Source of the DNA: Komagataeibacter medellinensis NBRC 3288
Lineage (GTDB): Bacteria > Pseudomonadota > Alphaproteobacteria > Acetobacterales > Acetobacteraceae
DNA length: 64,000 nucleotides
Assembly: GCF_000182745.2 (NCBI RefSeq)
Contig: NC_016027.1
Span: 1,181,001 to 1,245,000, forward strand
Direction: 5' to 3'
The position numbers were made by a program, and so were the translations under genes. The notes under the pieces were generated by a model that was not told the DNA's origin, did no database searches, and saw only the letters and a program-made list of their open reading frames with translations. Positions within the stretch are counted from its first letter, which is position 1, and each line of letters starts with the position of its first letter. Positions 54,107-63,844 of the stretch are shown here, piece after piece.

Positions 54107-55392
54107 TGACGCACTCCCGCATCACCCGCATTGCTGTCGCCTACGGGCATGGCGCGCACGTCATCACCCTTGTCAACCGCACCACGTGATGCTGTGGCGC
54201 CCGCGTCATTATAACCCTGTGTCGCCCCAACCAGATAGACCTTCTGGCCTTCCAACAATCCCGCTGAAGGATTGTTCACGATCCGGTCCTTCGGCCCGAT
54301 ACCCGCCAGAATCTGCACATTCGTCCCCAGATTGGTCCCTACCGTCACGTTGCGCAGCCGGATACGGTCATCCGCATCCACAACCGCAACCTGCATGCCC
54401 TGTGCGCGAAAGACCAGGGCACCTTCAGGCACTATCAGGATATCGGGGTCCCCGGGTGCAACAAAGTGTACATTGGCATAGGAATCGGGCCACAGTTCAC
54501 GCTTGTCGTTATCGACCACCAGTTCTGTGGTAACCGTACGCGTACCGGCGTTGAACGCCTTGGCGGTAGCCAGGAACTTGGCCTTGAACACCCGGCCAGG
54601 ATACTGGGGCACAGACACGTCGCCTTCCAGCTTGGGGCTGATGATGTCGGCATAATCCTGTGGCACGGACACGAACACACGCATGCGGTGCACATCCGCC
54701 ACCGAGAACAGTTCCGTCGCCGTCCCACGCGATGACACATCGCCACCGCCCGCGTTTACATAATCACCCACATCGGCCAGGCGCGAGGTAACAACGCCAT
54801 CAAACGGGGCAACCAGTTGCTTGAAGCCGATCAGCGCCGCATAGCGGGACGCCTCGTGCCGGGCGGCCTCGACCTCGGCCTGCTGGGCTTCGGCATTGGC
54901 GACCTGCACGTCCACTTCCTGCTGGGAAACCGCCTGCGTGCCCTGCAGCGCCCGCCAGCGTTTGGCCGTGATGACAGCCAGCCGGTAACGGGCCATCGCC
55001 ACGTCAAAATTGGCCTTGGAGGCCGCATACTGGGCATCCAGTCCCGGCGTGTCGATGGTAGCCAGGATCTCGCCCGCCTTCACTTGGGCACCGATATCCT
55101 TGTACCACATCTGCACATAACCCGAGACCTGCGCATAGATGGGAGCCTGGTACCAGGCCGAGATATTGCCCGGCAGGTCAAGCGTGCGGGTCTTGGGGCC
55201 CTGCTGCGGCAGGATGACCTGCACGCGCGGTATGGCCGCATCCTGGGCTACGGCGCGCAGATGCGCGACATGGACGCGACGCTCAATGATGCCACCTGCC
55301 ACGATCACGGCCAGCACAATCCCCCCCAGGGTGATGTACAGCCGCCCACGCCCGGACATGCGTGGCGTCTGGTTTTCCCCTGTGGCGGTCAT
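54103..55392 (-). CDS. RND efflux periplasmic adaptor (HlyD/AcrA family)
   Basis: A 429-residue membrane-fusion protein with an N-terminal anchor (about 16-36: LYITLGGIVLAVIVAGGII). Lipoyl halves (GYVQMWYKDIGAQVKAGEIL and LVAPFDGVVTSRLADVGDYV) flank a coiled-coil hairpin (about 115-180). The beta-barrel and membrane-proximal domains follow. The start overlaps the pump stop (ATGA, 55389-55392). It bridges the pump at 55389 and the OMF at 52484. Confidence 0.9.
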   Translation of the reverse strand: MTATGENQTPRMSGRGRLYITLGGIVLAVIVAGGIIERRVHVAHLRAVAQDAAIPRVQVILPQQGPKTRTLDLPGNISAWYQAPIYAQVSGYVQMWYKDIGAQVKAGEILATIDTPGLDAQYAASKANFDVAMARYRLAVITAKRWRALQGTQAVSQQEVDVQVANAEAQQAEVEAARHEASRYAALIGFKQLVAPFDGVVTSRLADVGDYVNAGGGDVSSRGTATELFSVADVHRMRVFVSVPQDYADIISPKLEGDVSVPQYPGRVFKAKFLATAKAFNAGTRTVTTELVVDNDKRELWPDSYANVHFVAPGDPDILIVPEGALVFRAQGMQVAVVDADDRIRLRNVTVGTNLGTNVQILAGIGPKDRIVNNPSAGLLEGQKVYLVGATQGYNDAGATASRGAVDKGDDVRAMPVGDSNAGDAGVRQ

Positions 55393-58300
55393 GCGTGCTC
55401 TCCTTCGCCGGTCGTGGCGGCCTTCTTGGACTTTCTGGAATGGATCAGGGCAAAGACGCAGGGCACGAACAGCAGCGTGGCGCAGGTGGCCACCAGCAGC
55501 CCCCCCATCACGGCGCGACCCAGCGGGGCATTTTGTGAATTGCTTAGTGACATGGGCAGCATGCCGATGATCATGGCTGAAGCCGTCATAAGCACGGGGC
55601 GGATACGTTCGTAGCCTGCCTCGATCGCGGCGCGCAGCGCATCACCATGCAGGTCCATCCGTTCGCGCGCAAACGAGACGACAAGGATGGAGTTGGCCGT
55701 GGCCGTGCCCATGCACATGATCGCCCCCGTCAGCGCCGGGACCGACAGCGCCGTATGCGTCAGGAACAGGCTCCATGCAATACCAGCAAGTGCGCCGGGC
55801 AGTGCGGTAATGATGATGAACGGGTCCATCCACGACTGGAAGTTGACCACGATGATCAGGTACACCAGCAGGATCGACATAGCCAGTCCGCCAATCAGCT
55901 GTACATAGGCACCATTCATGGTCGTAGCCTGCCCCTTGACCGACAGGCTGGAACCTGCGGGCAGTTCCTTGCGGGACTCTTCCACCACACGCGAGACCTC
56001 ACGCGAGACCGCACCCAGATCCAGCCCCTCGTTCGAGGCATAAATGTTGAAGACCGGCATGATGTTGTAGTGGGAGACCTCGCCCGGGGTACCCGTCTGC
56101 ACAATCTGGCTCAGGCCACCCAGGATCTGGGGGGGCTTGTCCTGCGGGTTGCCATCCCCCTTGTCGATGGGAATGGTCTCCAGGTCGTTCATCGTCTGCA
56201 GGAACTGCAGCGGGGTCTGGATATCAACCAGGTGCGACACCCCGGTCTTGGGGTCCAGCCAGTAGGTCGGCGCCACCTGCCCGCTGCCCGACAGTACGGC
56301 CAGAGCGTTATTGGCCACGTCCGATTCAGTCAGACCGGTGCCCAGCGCGTAAGTACGTCGGGCATTGACGCGCAGCGTGGGGGTGTTGAGGGGTTCCTGC
56401 ACCGTGACATCGGCAAGGCCGGTCACATGACGCAGGCGTTCGGCCAGTTTTTCGGCAAAATCGAAATTGGCATACAGGTTGCGCCCCGATACCTGCACGT
56501 CCAGTGGTGCGGGCAGGCCGAAGTTCAGGATTTTGGCAGTCAGATCCGCAGGCATGAAGGTGATGTCGGTGCCGGGGAATTTCTCCGCCAGCCCCTTGCG
56601 CAGGATGGTGCGAAATTTGGCAACCGGTGCTTCATCGTCCTTCAGGGTCACGGTCAGGTCACAGTCCTGCGCACCCACGGTGGGGGTGGGAATGAAGGCC
56701 TGGTTAAGCGGGCTGAACGGCAGGCCGCAGTTGTTGACAATCCCTTCCACCTGGTTTGGCAGAAGACGCTCGATCTCGGCATTGACCAGCATGGCGATCT
56801 TGCCCGCTTCCGAAATCTTGGTGCCCATGGGGGCGCGCATGTGGATGGCCAGCGCATTGGAATTGATTTCGGGGAAGAAATCCTGCCCGGCAAAGAACAG
56901 CAGTCCCAGCGAGGCAAACGCCGCCACTCCGAAGATCGGCACGAAGCGACCGCGAATGCTGATCAGATGACCCAGCACCCCCTGGTAGCGGGTACGGAAG
57001 GACTGGAACTTGCGCTCGAAACCCTGCTGGAAGCGGCTGAAGATATTGCCCGGTGCATGGTGGCCGCCCTCCGCCTTGGCCTTTGCATGGGCTGCCACCT
57101 GGGCTGCCAGCATGTATTTGGCCATGGTGGGCACCAGCGTGCGCGACAGGATGAACGACGCAATCATGGCGAAGATGATGGCCTCGGCCATCGGCATGAA
57201 CAGCCAGCCCGCAACCCCGGTCAACTGGAACAGCGGCATCCACACGATGCAGATGCACAACGTGGAGACGAAGGTAGGAATGACGATCTGGTTGGCGGCG
57301 TCGATGATGGCCGTCTCCAGATCCTTTTCCATTTCCAGATGGGCGTCGATGTTCTCGATCATGACGGTGGCGTCATCCACCAGGATACCCACGGCAAGCG
57401 CCAGCCCACCCAATGTCATGATGTTGATGGTCTGGCCCGCCGCCCCCAGCCCGATAACCGAACACAGCATGGCCAGCGGAATGGAGGTGGCAATGATGAC
57501 GGTCGAGCGCCACGAACCAAGGAATAGCAGCACCACCAGGCTGGTCAGCAGGGCGGCGGTGCCCATTTCCTGCACCACGTCGCGCACCGCTTCCTTCACG
57601 AAGGTGGAGGCATCACCCAGCACGGTAATGTCCACCCCCGGCGGCAGCGTGCGGACAATGGAGGGCAGCAACTGCTTGATCCCGCTCACCACCGCAAGCG
57701 TGGAGGCATCGCCGCTTTTCATGATCACGATCAGCACGGCCTGATGGCCCTTGACCAGCACCATGTTGGTCTGGGGCGGGCCACCGGCATGCACCCATGC
57801 CACATCACGCAGGTAGACGACGGAATTGCCCTCCTGCTTGATGGGCATGTTGTTGAAAGTGTCTATCTCCTCGGGCGAGGCATTGGTCTGGACCATCCAG
57901 TCGAACGCGCCGATCTGCTGGTCACCCGCAGGCAGCACGATGTTCTGCTTGCCCAGCGCATTACCGATATCGGTGGCCGACAGCCCATGGGCGAGCAGTT
58001 TGCTCTGGTCCAGATCGACCATAATGTTGCCCGGTTGTCCGCCATAAGGGTTGGGTATGGCGGCCCCCGCAACCGAGACCAGACCCGGCCGGATCAGGTT
58101 GGAGGACATGTCGTAGATCTGCGACGCCGTCATGGAATCGGAGGAGACCTGCAATGTCAGCACAGGCACAGAGGAAGCATTGTACGTCAGCACCAGCGGC
58201 GGGGTCATGCCTGCTGGCATCTGCTTGATGACTGTCTGGGAGACGGCGGTGATCTGCGTCTGCGCCACGGCGGTATCGGTGCCGGGCTGGAAGAACACCT

Positions 58301-58580
58301 TGACGATGCCGCGCCCGTAATAGGACTGGCTCTCGATATGTTCGATATTATTGACCGTGGCGGTCAGGGCGCGTTCGTAATAATAGACCACGCGACCGGA
58401 CATGTCCTCGGGCATCAGACCGGTATAGGTCCAGCAGATCGCCACCACGGGAATGTTGATGCTGGGAAAGACGTCGGTTGGCGTACGCAGCAGGCCACGG
58501 ACACCAAACACGACAATCAGGATGGACAGGACAACGAAAGTGTAGGGCCGCTTGAGCGCGGTAACAACAATACCATTCAT
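55389..58580 (-). CDS. RND efflux pump lacking the conserved TM10 lysine
   Basis: A 1063-residue RND transporter with 12 expected helices. Asp402-Asp403 (GILVDDATVMIEN) match AcrB Asp407/408, but the TM10 segment reads GTATANSILVVSF, with Ala962 where AcrB and both other pumps in the window have Lys (Lys940 in AcrB). It is not a plain AcrB or MdtB orthologue; the N terminus (ALKRPYTFVVLSILIVVFGV) and the DV-F-P-S-I-N-I-P pattern suggest a separate HAE branch. It is placed 162 bases after the sensor kinase gene, whose system probably controls it. Substrate unknown. Confidence 0.88.
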   Translation of the reverse strand: MNGIVVTALKRPYTFVVLSILIVVFGVRGLLRTPTDVFPSINIPVVAICWTYTGLMPEDMSGRVVYYYERALTATVNNIEHIESQSYYGRGIVKVFFQPGTDTAVAQTQITAVSQTVIKQMPAGMTPPLVLTYNASSVPVLTLQVSSDSMTASQIYDMSSNLIRPGLVSVAGAAIPNPYGGQPGNIMVDLDQSKLLAHGLSATDIGNALGKQNIVLPAGDQQIGAFDWMVQTNASPEEIDTFNNMPIKQEGNSVVYLRDVAWVHAGGPPQTNMVLVKGHQAVLIVIMKSGDASTLAVVSGIKQLLPSIVRTLPPGVDITVLGDASTFVKEAVRDVVQEMGTAALLTSLVVLLFLGSWRSTVIIATSIPLAMLCSVIGLGAAGQTINIMTLGGLALAVGILVDDATVMIENIDAHLEMEKDLETAIIDAANQIVIPTFVSTLCICIVWMPLFQLTGVAGWLFMPMAEAIIFAMIASFILSRTLVPTMAKYMLAAQVAAHAKAKAEGGHHAPGNIFSRFQQGFERKFQSFRTRYQGVLGHLISIRGRFVPIFGVAAFASLGLLFFAGQDFFPEINSNALAIHMRAPMGTKISEAGKIAMLVNAEIERLLPNQVEGIVNNCGLPFSPLNQAFIPTPTVGAQDCDLTVTLKDDEAPVAKFRTILRKGLAEKFPGTDITFMPADLTAKILNFGLPAPLDVQVSGRNLYANFDFAEKLAERLRHVTGLADVTVQEPLNTPTLRVNARRTYALGTGLTESDVANNALAVLSGSGQVAPTYWLDPKTGVSHLVDIQTPLQFLQTMNDLETIPIDKGDGNPQDKPPQILGGLSQIVQTGTPGEVSHYNIMPVFNIYASNEGLDLGAVSREVSRVVEESRKELPAGSSLSVKGQATTMNGAYVQLIGGLAMSILLVYLIIVVNFQSWMDPFIIITALPGALAGIAWSLFLTHTALSVPALTGAIMCMGTATANSILVVSFARERMDLHGDALRAAIEAGYERIRPVLMTASAMIIGMLPMSLSNSQNAPLGRAVMGGLLVATCATLLFVPCVFALIHSRKSKKAATTGEGEHA

Positions 58581-58742
58581 GCGCGGGCCACGTCCCCCCG
58601 CCCGGCTGGCCGGCCGCCCGCACCGTGTTCCACGCCACGCGCCGCTCCGGGCCGGAACAGGTTGTCTTCTTGCATATCTCGTCTCCCCGTCTGTCCTTCA
58701 GGTGTTAATCAGGGTGGGACGAGTGGCAAATGAAATTTCTAT

Positions 58743-60140
58743 TTAGTTTATGGGCATCCCCATGCCCTGCGGTGGGAAGATGATGCGCATCGTGGCTCCG
58801 GGCAGGCTGTCATGCAGGCGGGTTGGCGTAATATCAAGCCGGGCGTGATGGAGTGCGAGAATGGCGGAAACAAGGCTCAGCCCCAGTCCGCTACCGGGAA
58901 TATGGCGGCTTTTGTCCGAGCGGTAGAAACGCCCGGTCACGGCCTTTCGTTCCCCTGCCGGAATGCCGATTCCCGTGTCGCTGATCTGCATGATCGCGCA
59001 CTGTTCGCGCATGGAGGCGCGAATGGCCACGCGGCCGCCTTCGGGGGTAAACTTGATGGCATTGTCCACCAGGTTGGCAAGTACCTCGATCAGCAGGTCA
59101 CGATCGCCCTGCACCTGTATCGCCCCCTCTCCCTCATCGCATGAAAGCGTGATCCCCTTGGTCTCGGCAATGGGTTCATACAGGTCCACGATATCGGCCA
59201 TCAGCGCGCCAAGCGCCACCGTACCAAACCCCGCGCGCCTGCGGCCGTTCTCGATCTCGCCTATGCGCAGAAGTGCGGTAATGATGGCGAAGGACTGGTC
59301 CAGGTCATCAATGGTGCGGCCAATCACGTTACGCAGCGCTTCGGCCGAGTGCCCGGCGCTGAGCGCGCGGTCAAGGCGTGCACGCACGCGGGTAAGCGGG
59401 GTGCGCAGGTCATGGGCGATGTCATTGCCCACGTCGCGTATCTCATCGAGCAGTTGCTCAAGGCGGTCGAGCATGCGGTTGACACTGGCGGCAAGGCGCT
59501 GGAGATCATCATTCTGCCGCCCCGCGGGCAGGCGCTCGTGCAGGTCGCCTTCCATGATGCGGTCGATCGCCTCATGCATTTCCTTGACGCGCGACAGCGC
59601 GCGGTGGCTGAGGATAATGCCGGTAATCAGCGCGAACAGCACGGTCGGCACGATCGAGACCAGCATGGAATGCCGCATCATCAGCCGCAGTTCGGTGCGC
59701 ATATGCCGGCTACGCCCCAGCACCAGGTAGCGATCACCCGGCACGCGCAGCGCCACCATGCGCAGCACGGTCGAAGACCCGCCGCCCGTGGCCTCCGGGC
59801 CGATCACATGCACGCGGCCATCAGCCACAAGCCCCGTGGGCCAGGTATGCTGGTCGCCCACGATATAATGCTGCTCGGCATCGAACAGGGTCGTGACATT
59901 CATGATCACGCGCAGGTCATCGGTCGCGCGGTCACGCACCTGCTGCTCCAGTACTGCGGAGGGTTCGCGCTGGAGGATGCTCGCCTCACGCAGCAGCAGA
60001 ATGTCGGAGCGCCTGGCCTCAAATACGCTGGCCTGGCTGTAGCCGAAGAAGAACTGCAGCGCCGCCGAACCGATCATGGCCGCCACCACCGCCAGTGTCA
60101 GGCGGAAGGTGGCGGTACGGAACAGCTCGTTACGAAACAC
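58743..60140 (-). CDS. Two-component sensor histidine kinase
   Basis: About 465 residues from the GTG at 60140 (VFRNELFRTATFRLTLA); a GTG at 60158 is the other candidate. Membrane helices near 13-35 and 158-180 enclose a ~120-residue periplasmic sensor with no recognised ligand motif. A HAMP domain (about 180-235) leads to the H-box AHDLRTPLTR (His243), N-box ANLVDNAIKF (about 355-364), G1 DTGIGI (388-393) and G2 GSGLGLSLV. It overlaps the regulator stop by 11 bases. The pair sits upstream of an RND pump operon in the same direction, as with efflux-controlling systems. Confidence 0.92.
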   Translation of the reverse strand: MFRNELFRTATFRLTLAVVAAMIGSAALQFFFGYSQASVFEARRSDILLLREASILQREPSAVLEQQVRDRATDDLRVIMNVTTLFDAEQHYIVGDQHTWPTGLVADGRVHVIGPEATGGGSSTVLRMVALRVPGDRYLVLGRSRHMRTELRLMMRHSMLVSIVPTVLFALITGIILSHRALSRVKEMHEAIDRIMEGDLHERLPAGRQNDDLQRLAASVNRMLDRLEQLLDEIRDVGNDIAHDLRTPLTRVRARLDRALSAGHSAEALRNVIGRTIDDLDQSFAIITALLRIGEIENGRRRAGFGTVALGALMADIVDLYEPIAETKGITLSCDEGEGAIQVQGDRDLLIEVLANLVDNAIKFTPEGGRVAIRASMREQCAIMQISDTGIGIPAGERKAVTGRFYRSDKSRHIPGSGLGLSLVSAILALHHARLDITPTRLHDSLPGATMRIIFPPQGMGMPIN

Positions 60141-60867
60141 GCAGCATGAACCCCGCACCCCGGATGCTCTGGATCAGGGCAGGCTTGCCGTTCTCATCAA
60201 TCTTGCGACGCAGCTTGCCGATATGCACGTCCACCAGATTGGTCTGGGGAATGAAGCGGTAGTTCCACACATCTTCAAGCAGCATGTTGCGCGTCAGCAC
60301 CTGGTTTGGGCGGCGCATGAGGTATTCCAGCAGCCTGAACTCTCGCGGCAGGAGTTCGATCAGAACGCCCTCGCGCATGACGGTGCGCTCGATCAGGTCC
60401 ATCTCCAGCGGGCCGGCGCGCAGCATGGTGTGGCGCGAATTGTCGGGGCGGCGCAGAAGGGCTTCCAGACGTGCGGCCAGTTCCTCCATGGCGAAGGGCT
60501 TGGTCAGGTAGTCATCGCCACCCGCCTTCAGCCCGCTCACCCGGTCGTCCACCGCCGAAAGCGCGGACAGCACCAGCACCGGCACATGCACCCTGCGCTC
60601 ACGCAGGGTTTCGATCAGGCTCAGCCCGTCCAGTTCGGGCAACATGCGGTCCACGACCATCACATCGAAATGCGCGTTCAGGCCCATGTCCAGCCCGGCC
60701 GCACCCGAGACCTCATGCTGAACATGATAGTTGCGGCTTTCCAGTTCCTCGATCACTTCCTGCGCGATCTTGCTGTCATCCTCCACAAGAAGGATGCGCG
60801 GCATGGTTTCTCGCGCATGGGCCGGAGGGGGCGGTTCGGGACGGTTGGTTTCGGGTGGAACGGTCAT
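60130..60867 (-). CDS. OmpR/PhoB-family response regulator
   Basis: A 245-residue transcription regulator. The receiver domain has the acidic pair Asp30-Asp31, phospho-acceptor Asp73 (VVDRMLPELDG) and Lys123 (LTKPFAMEEL). The winged-helix domain (about 145-243) has ELLPREFRLLEYLMRRPNQV and VDVHIGKLRRKID. The ATG at 60867 has AAGGA just upstream; an internal ATG at 60804 (MPRILLVEDD) would give the shorter family-typical start. First gene of the efflux module, which it probably activates. Confidence 0.93.
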   Translation of the reverse strand: MTVPPETNRPEPPPPAHARETMPRILLVEDDSKIAQEVIEELESRNYHVQHEVSGAAGLDMGLNAHFDVMVVDRMLPELDGLSLIETLRERRVHVPVLVLSALSAVDDRVSGLKAGGDDYLTKPFAMEELAARLEALLRRPDNSRHTMLRAGPLEMDLIERTVMREGVLIELLPREFRLLEYLMRRPNQVLTRNMLLEDVWNYRFIPQTNLVDVHIGKLRRKIDENGKPALIQSIRGAGFMLRVS

Positions 60868-60912
60868 GATCCTTCCGCTTATGCCGCGCGGGCCGGAATG
60901 CGGCCAATTAAA

Positions 60913-62226
60913 TTAGTGTTCAGCCTGCCTGGTACCGGCCGGGCCTTCTTCCATCCAGTCACGGGTCACGTCATCACCGGCCAGGCCGCCGGGTGCGGGC
61001 GCATCCCGCGTGTCCACATCCAGTTCCCGCAATCTGCGCGTGACCAGACCGGTGCGCCTGCGCGCCTCATCAATAGAGGAGGACATGGCGGAGGCATTGC
61101 GCGCCAGTTTCTCCAGCACGCCATCCATACGCAGCATTTCCTGCCGGGTTGCGCCCAGCAGGCGGGCAATGTCATCGGTCCGCCGCTCCAGCGCCAGCGT
61201 GACATAGCCCAGATGGATGGTACGCAGCATGGCCGGCATCAGCCCCGGCCCCATCACGATCACGCGATAGGAGCGGCCGATCTCATCCAGCAGACCAGGA
61301 ATGCGCGCCACTTCCGCGTACAGCCCGTCGGTAGGCAGGTACAGCACTGCGAATTCTACCGTTATGGGCGGGACGATATACTTGGTGGCAATCTTGCGCG
61401 CTTCCATGCGCAGCGTGGTCTCCAGCGCGCGACGGGCGGCGCGCTCTGCATCGGGGTTGCAGTCATCGACTGCCTGCAAAAGGCGCTCGTAGGCTTCGGT
61501 CGGGAATTTGGAATCGATGGCCAGCACAGGCGGCACGCTGGCACGCACGGGCATGCGCACGGCAAACTCCACCACCTCGCGGCTGTCATCGCGCAGGCGG
61601 CGGTTGGTCTCGTAGGCACCTTCGGGCAGCACGTCATCAAGTATGCTGCGCAATTGCGCCTCCCCCCAGCCACCCCGGGTCTTGACGTTGGAAAACAGGC
61701 GCTTGAGGTCGCCCACCTGCGCGGTCATGGCCGAAACCTCGCCCATTGCTTTCTGCATGGCCCCGATCTGCTCCAGCACGCGCTGGAAGGAGGTCTGCAT
61801 CTGCTTTTCCACCGCCTGGTGCAGGCGTTCGCTCACGGCGGCACGCAGTTCGTCGCTATGCCGCCTGCCTTCTTCCGCCATCTCGCGCAGGGATTCGGAT
61901 TGGGCCACGCGCATTTCCGACAGGTCGCGCCCCATCATGCGCGCGATACGGTTGAAGGTTTCCGTCATTTCCTGGTGGCGCTGGTCAAGGCGGGTGGACA
62001 GCGCGCGCTCGATCTCGGCCATGCGGGCGCGCTGGACCTCATTCTCCGCCACGCGGGCTGCGGTCTCGCGCTCGACCATCACGCACAGCCGGCCCAGAAG
62101 GTCTTCATCCGTCCCCTGCCCCGCCATGAGGGAGAGGCGGCGCAGAACCACAAACACAAGCAGGCACGATATGGCCGCGCACAGCATGCCAATCCACACA
62201 ATGGGGGATACGGACATATCGGACAT
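60913..62226 (-). CDS. rmuC: DNA recombination protein RmuC
   Basis: A 437-residue RmuC protein. I start at the ATG at 62226 (AGAG seven bases upstream); the ATG at 62298 gives a longer frame without supporting features. An N-terminal membrane helix (WIGMLCAAISCLLVFVVLRR) is followed by a coiled coil (about 40-170) and the PD-(D/E)XK-like nuclease fold (about 175-360) with LSAIDSKFPTEAYERL-type wording (here VLAIDSKFPTEAYERL) and FAVLYLPTDGLYAEV. RmuC limits inversions between short inverted repeats in E. coli. It lies 45 bases upstream of the regulator gene in the same direction. Confidence 0.93.
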   Translation of the reverse strand: MSDMSVSPIVWIGMLCAAISCLLVFVVLRRLSLMAGQGTDEDLLGRLCVMVERETAARVAENEVQRARMAEIERALSTRLDQRHQEMTETFNRIARMMGRDLSEMRVAQSESLREMAEEGRRHSDELRAAVSERLHQAVEKQMQTSFQRVLEQIGAMQKAMGEVSAMTAQVGDLKRLFSNVKTRGGWGEAQLRSILDDVLPEGAYETNRRLRDDSREVVEFAVRMPVRASVPPVLAIDSKFPTEAYERLLQAVDDCNPDAERAARRALETTLRMEARKIATKYIVPPITVEFAVLYLPTDGLYAEVARIPGLLDEIGRSYRVIVMGPGLMPAMLRTIHLGYVTLALERRTDDIARLLGATRQEMLRMDGVLEKLARNASAMSSSIDEARRRTGLVTRRLRELDVDTRDAPAPGGLAGDDVTRDWMEEGPAGTRQAEH

Positions 62227-62414
62227 GGCGGACTCTTTCCACAGAACAGGAACAAAACATGTCCGTGCCCTGTAATGGCATAGATGTAAACCCACCATGT
62301 CTTTTTGGAATATCTGGCAGCCGTGTTATGCAGTAACCGAAACGATCGGCATGCCTCCGTCCCGCCCGGTCGGTGCGCACGTGACACGAACCGCTGTGAA
62401 GGACATCCGCCATC

Positions 62415-63794
62415 ATGCCCGAGCAATCGCGGCCCCGCCCGCAAGGCCAGTCCGCGCCTGGCCGATCGCTGCGATTGCTACTGCGCAGCCTGTATGTGCA
62501 GGTCATCATTGCAGTAGTGGCGGGTGTGGCACTGGGGCATTTCTGCCCCGACACGGCGGTGGCGCTCAAACCGCTGGGCGATGCGTTCATCCGCCTGGTC
62601 AAGATGGTGATCCCGCCGGTCATCTTCCTGACCGTGGTGACGGGCGTGGCCAGCCTGTCGGATCTGGGACAGGCTGGCAGGCTTGCGGGCAAGGCGATGG
62701 TGTATTTCCTCATCTTCTCCACACTGGCGCTGGTTGTGGGCATGGTGGTGGCCAACATCGTGCGCCCCGGCGCACAGATCCACGCCAACCCTGCAACGCT
62801 CGATACCCATGCGGTAGCCGCCTATACGGCCAAGGCACAGGCGCATTCCTTCGGTGATTTCCTGCTCAACATCATTCCCGACACGGTGGTCAGCGCCTTC
62901 GTGTCGGGCGATATCCTGCAGGTGCTGCTGGTTGCCATCCTGTTCAGCATCAGCCTGTCGCACATGGGGACAAGGGGGCAGGCCATACTGGTCCTGCTCA
63001 GGCAGTTGACCCAGTTGGTGTTTGGCGTGGTACGGCTGGTCATGTACGCTGCCCCCATCGGGGCGCTGGGGGCCATGGCGTTCACCATCGGGCGCTTTGG
63101 CGTGGGTGCTGTGCTCAACCTTGCCATCCTGGTGCTCACATTTTACGCTACCGCCGCCCTGTTCGTGCTGGTCATACTGGGAATGGTCGCACGGTGGAAC
63201 GGTTTCCGCATTACCGCGCTGCTGGGTTACCTGCGTGAGGAACTGCTGATCGTGCTGGGCACGAGTTCGTCCGAATCAGCGCTGCCCAGCCTCATGACCC
63301 GGCTGGAAAATGCAGGCTGCGCGCCGTCGGTGGTGGGGCTTGTGGTGCCGATGGGCTATTCCTTCAACCTTGATGGCACCAACATCTACATGGCGCTCTC
63401 CGCCCTGTTCATTGCGCAGGCAACCGATGTGCACCTTGGCCTGGCCCAGCAGGTCAGTCTTCTGCTGGTCGCCATGGTCAGTTCCAAGGGCGCCGCTGGT
63501 GTAACCGGGGCCGGGTTCGTTACCCTCGCTGCCACCCTCGCCGTGGTACCCGACGTGCCGGTGGCGGGTATGGGGCTGATCCTGGGTATTGACCGTTTCA
63601 TGTCCGAATGCCGTTCGCTAACCAACATTATCGGCAACGCGGTGGCCACCATCGTACTGGCCCGGTGGGAAGGTGCGCTGGATACAGACCGCCTGGAAGC
63701 CGCCCTTGCGGGCCGACTGGATGACGAACAGGCCCTGACCCCCGTCATGCCCGCCACACAGCGCGCACCCGCAGCGCCTCCCACCATCCACTAG
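62415..63794 (+). CDS. dctA: C4-dicarboxylate/cation symporter (DctA-type)
   Basis: A 459-residue DAACS-family carrier for succinate, fumarate and malate uptake. Diagnostic motifs: [20 protein letters not shown] (serine-rich re-entrant loop), [13 protein letters not shown] (sodium/substrate site), [19 protein letters not shown] and [20 protein letters not shown]. An extra Pro/Arg-rich N-terminal stretch (about 18 residues) and an Ala/Pro-rich tail extend it beyond E. coli DctA (428). Divergent from rmuC; no dctBD pair is next to it. Confidence 0.93.
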   Translation: MPEQSRPRPQGQSAPGRSLRLLLRSLYVQVIIAVVAGVALGHFCPDTAVALKPLGDAFIRLVKMVIPPVIFLTVVTGVASLSDLGQAGRLAGKAMVYFLIFSTLALVVGMVVANIVRPGAQIHANPATLDTHAVAAYTAKAQAHSFGDFLLNIIPDTVVSAFVSGDILQVLLVAILFSISLSHMGTRGQAILVLLRQLTQLVFGVVRLVMYAAPIGALGAMAFTIGRFGVGAVLNLAILVLTFYATAALFVLVILGMVARWNGFRITALLGYLREELLIVLGTSSSESALPSLMTRLENAGCAPSVVGLVVPMGYSFNLDGTNIYMALSALFIAQATDVHLGLAQQVSLLLVAMVSSKGAAGVTGAGFVTLAATLAVVPDVPVAGMGLILGIDRFMSECRSLTNIIGNAVATIVLARWEGALDTDRLEAALAGRLDDEQALTPVMPATQRAPAAPPTIH

Positions 63795-63844
63795 GGCCGT
63801 CCATTTCGTACCACCTGTCCATTCGCGTCCATAGAGTCTTCATC

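Noticed and set aside
58581-58742. Small gene between the sensor kinase and the RND pump
   Set aside because: Short open frames here lack ribosome sites and are Arg/Gly/Pro-rich; the stretch is better seen as a leader or promoter region, though no consensus promoter was found.
62315-62332. Possible sigma-54 promoter (TGGCA...ATGCA) before dctA
   Set aside because: The GG and GC doublets are 12 bases apart instead of the required 10, so it does not fit the -24/-12 consensus even though dctA genes of rhizobia use sigma-54.
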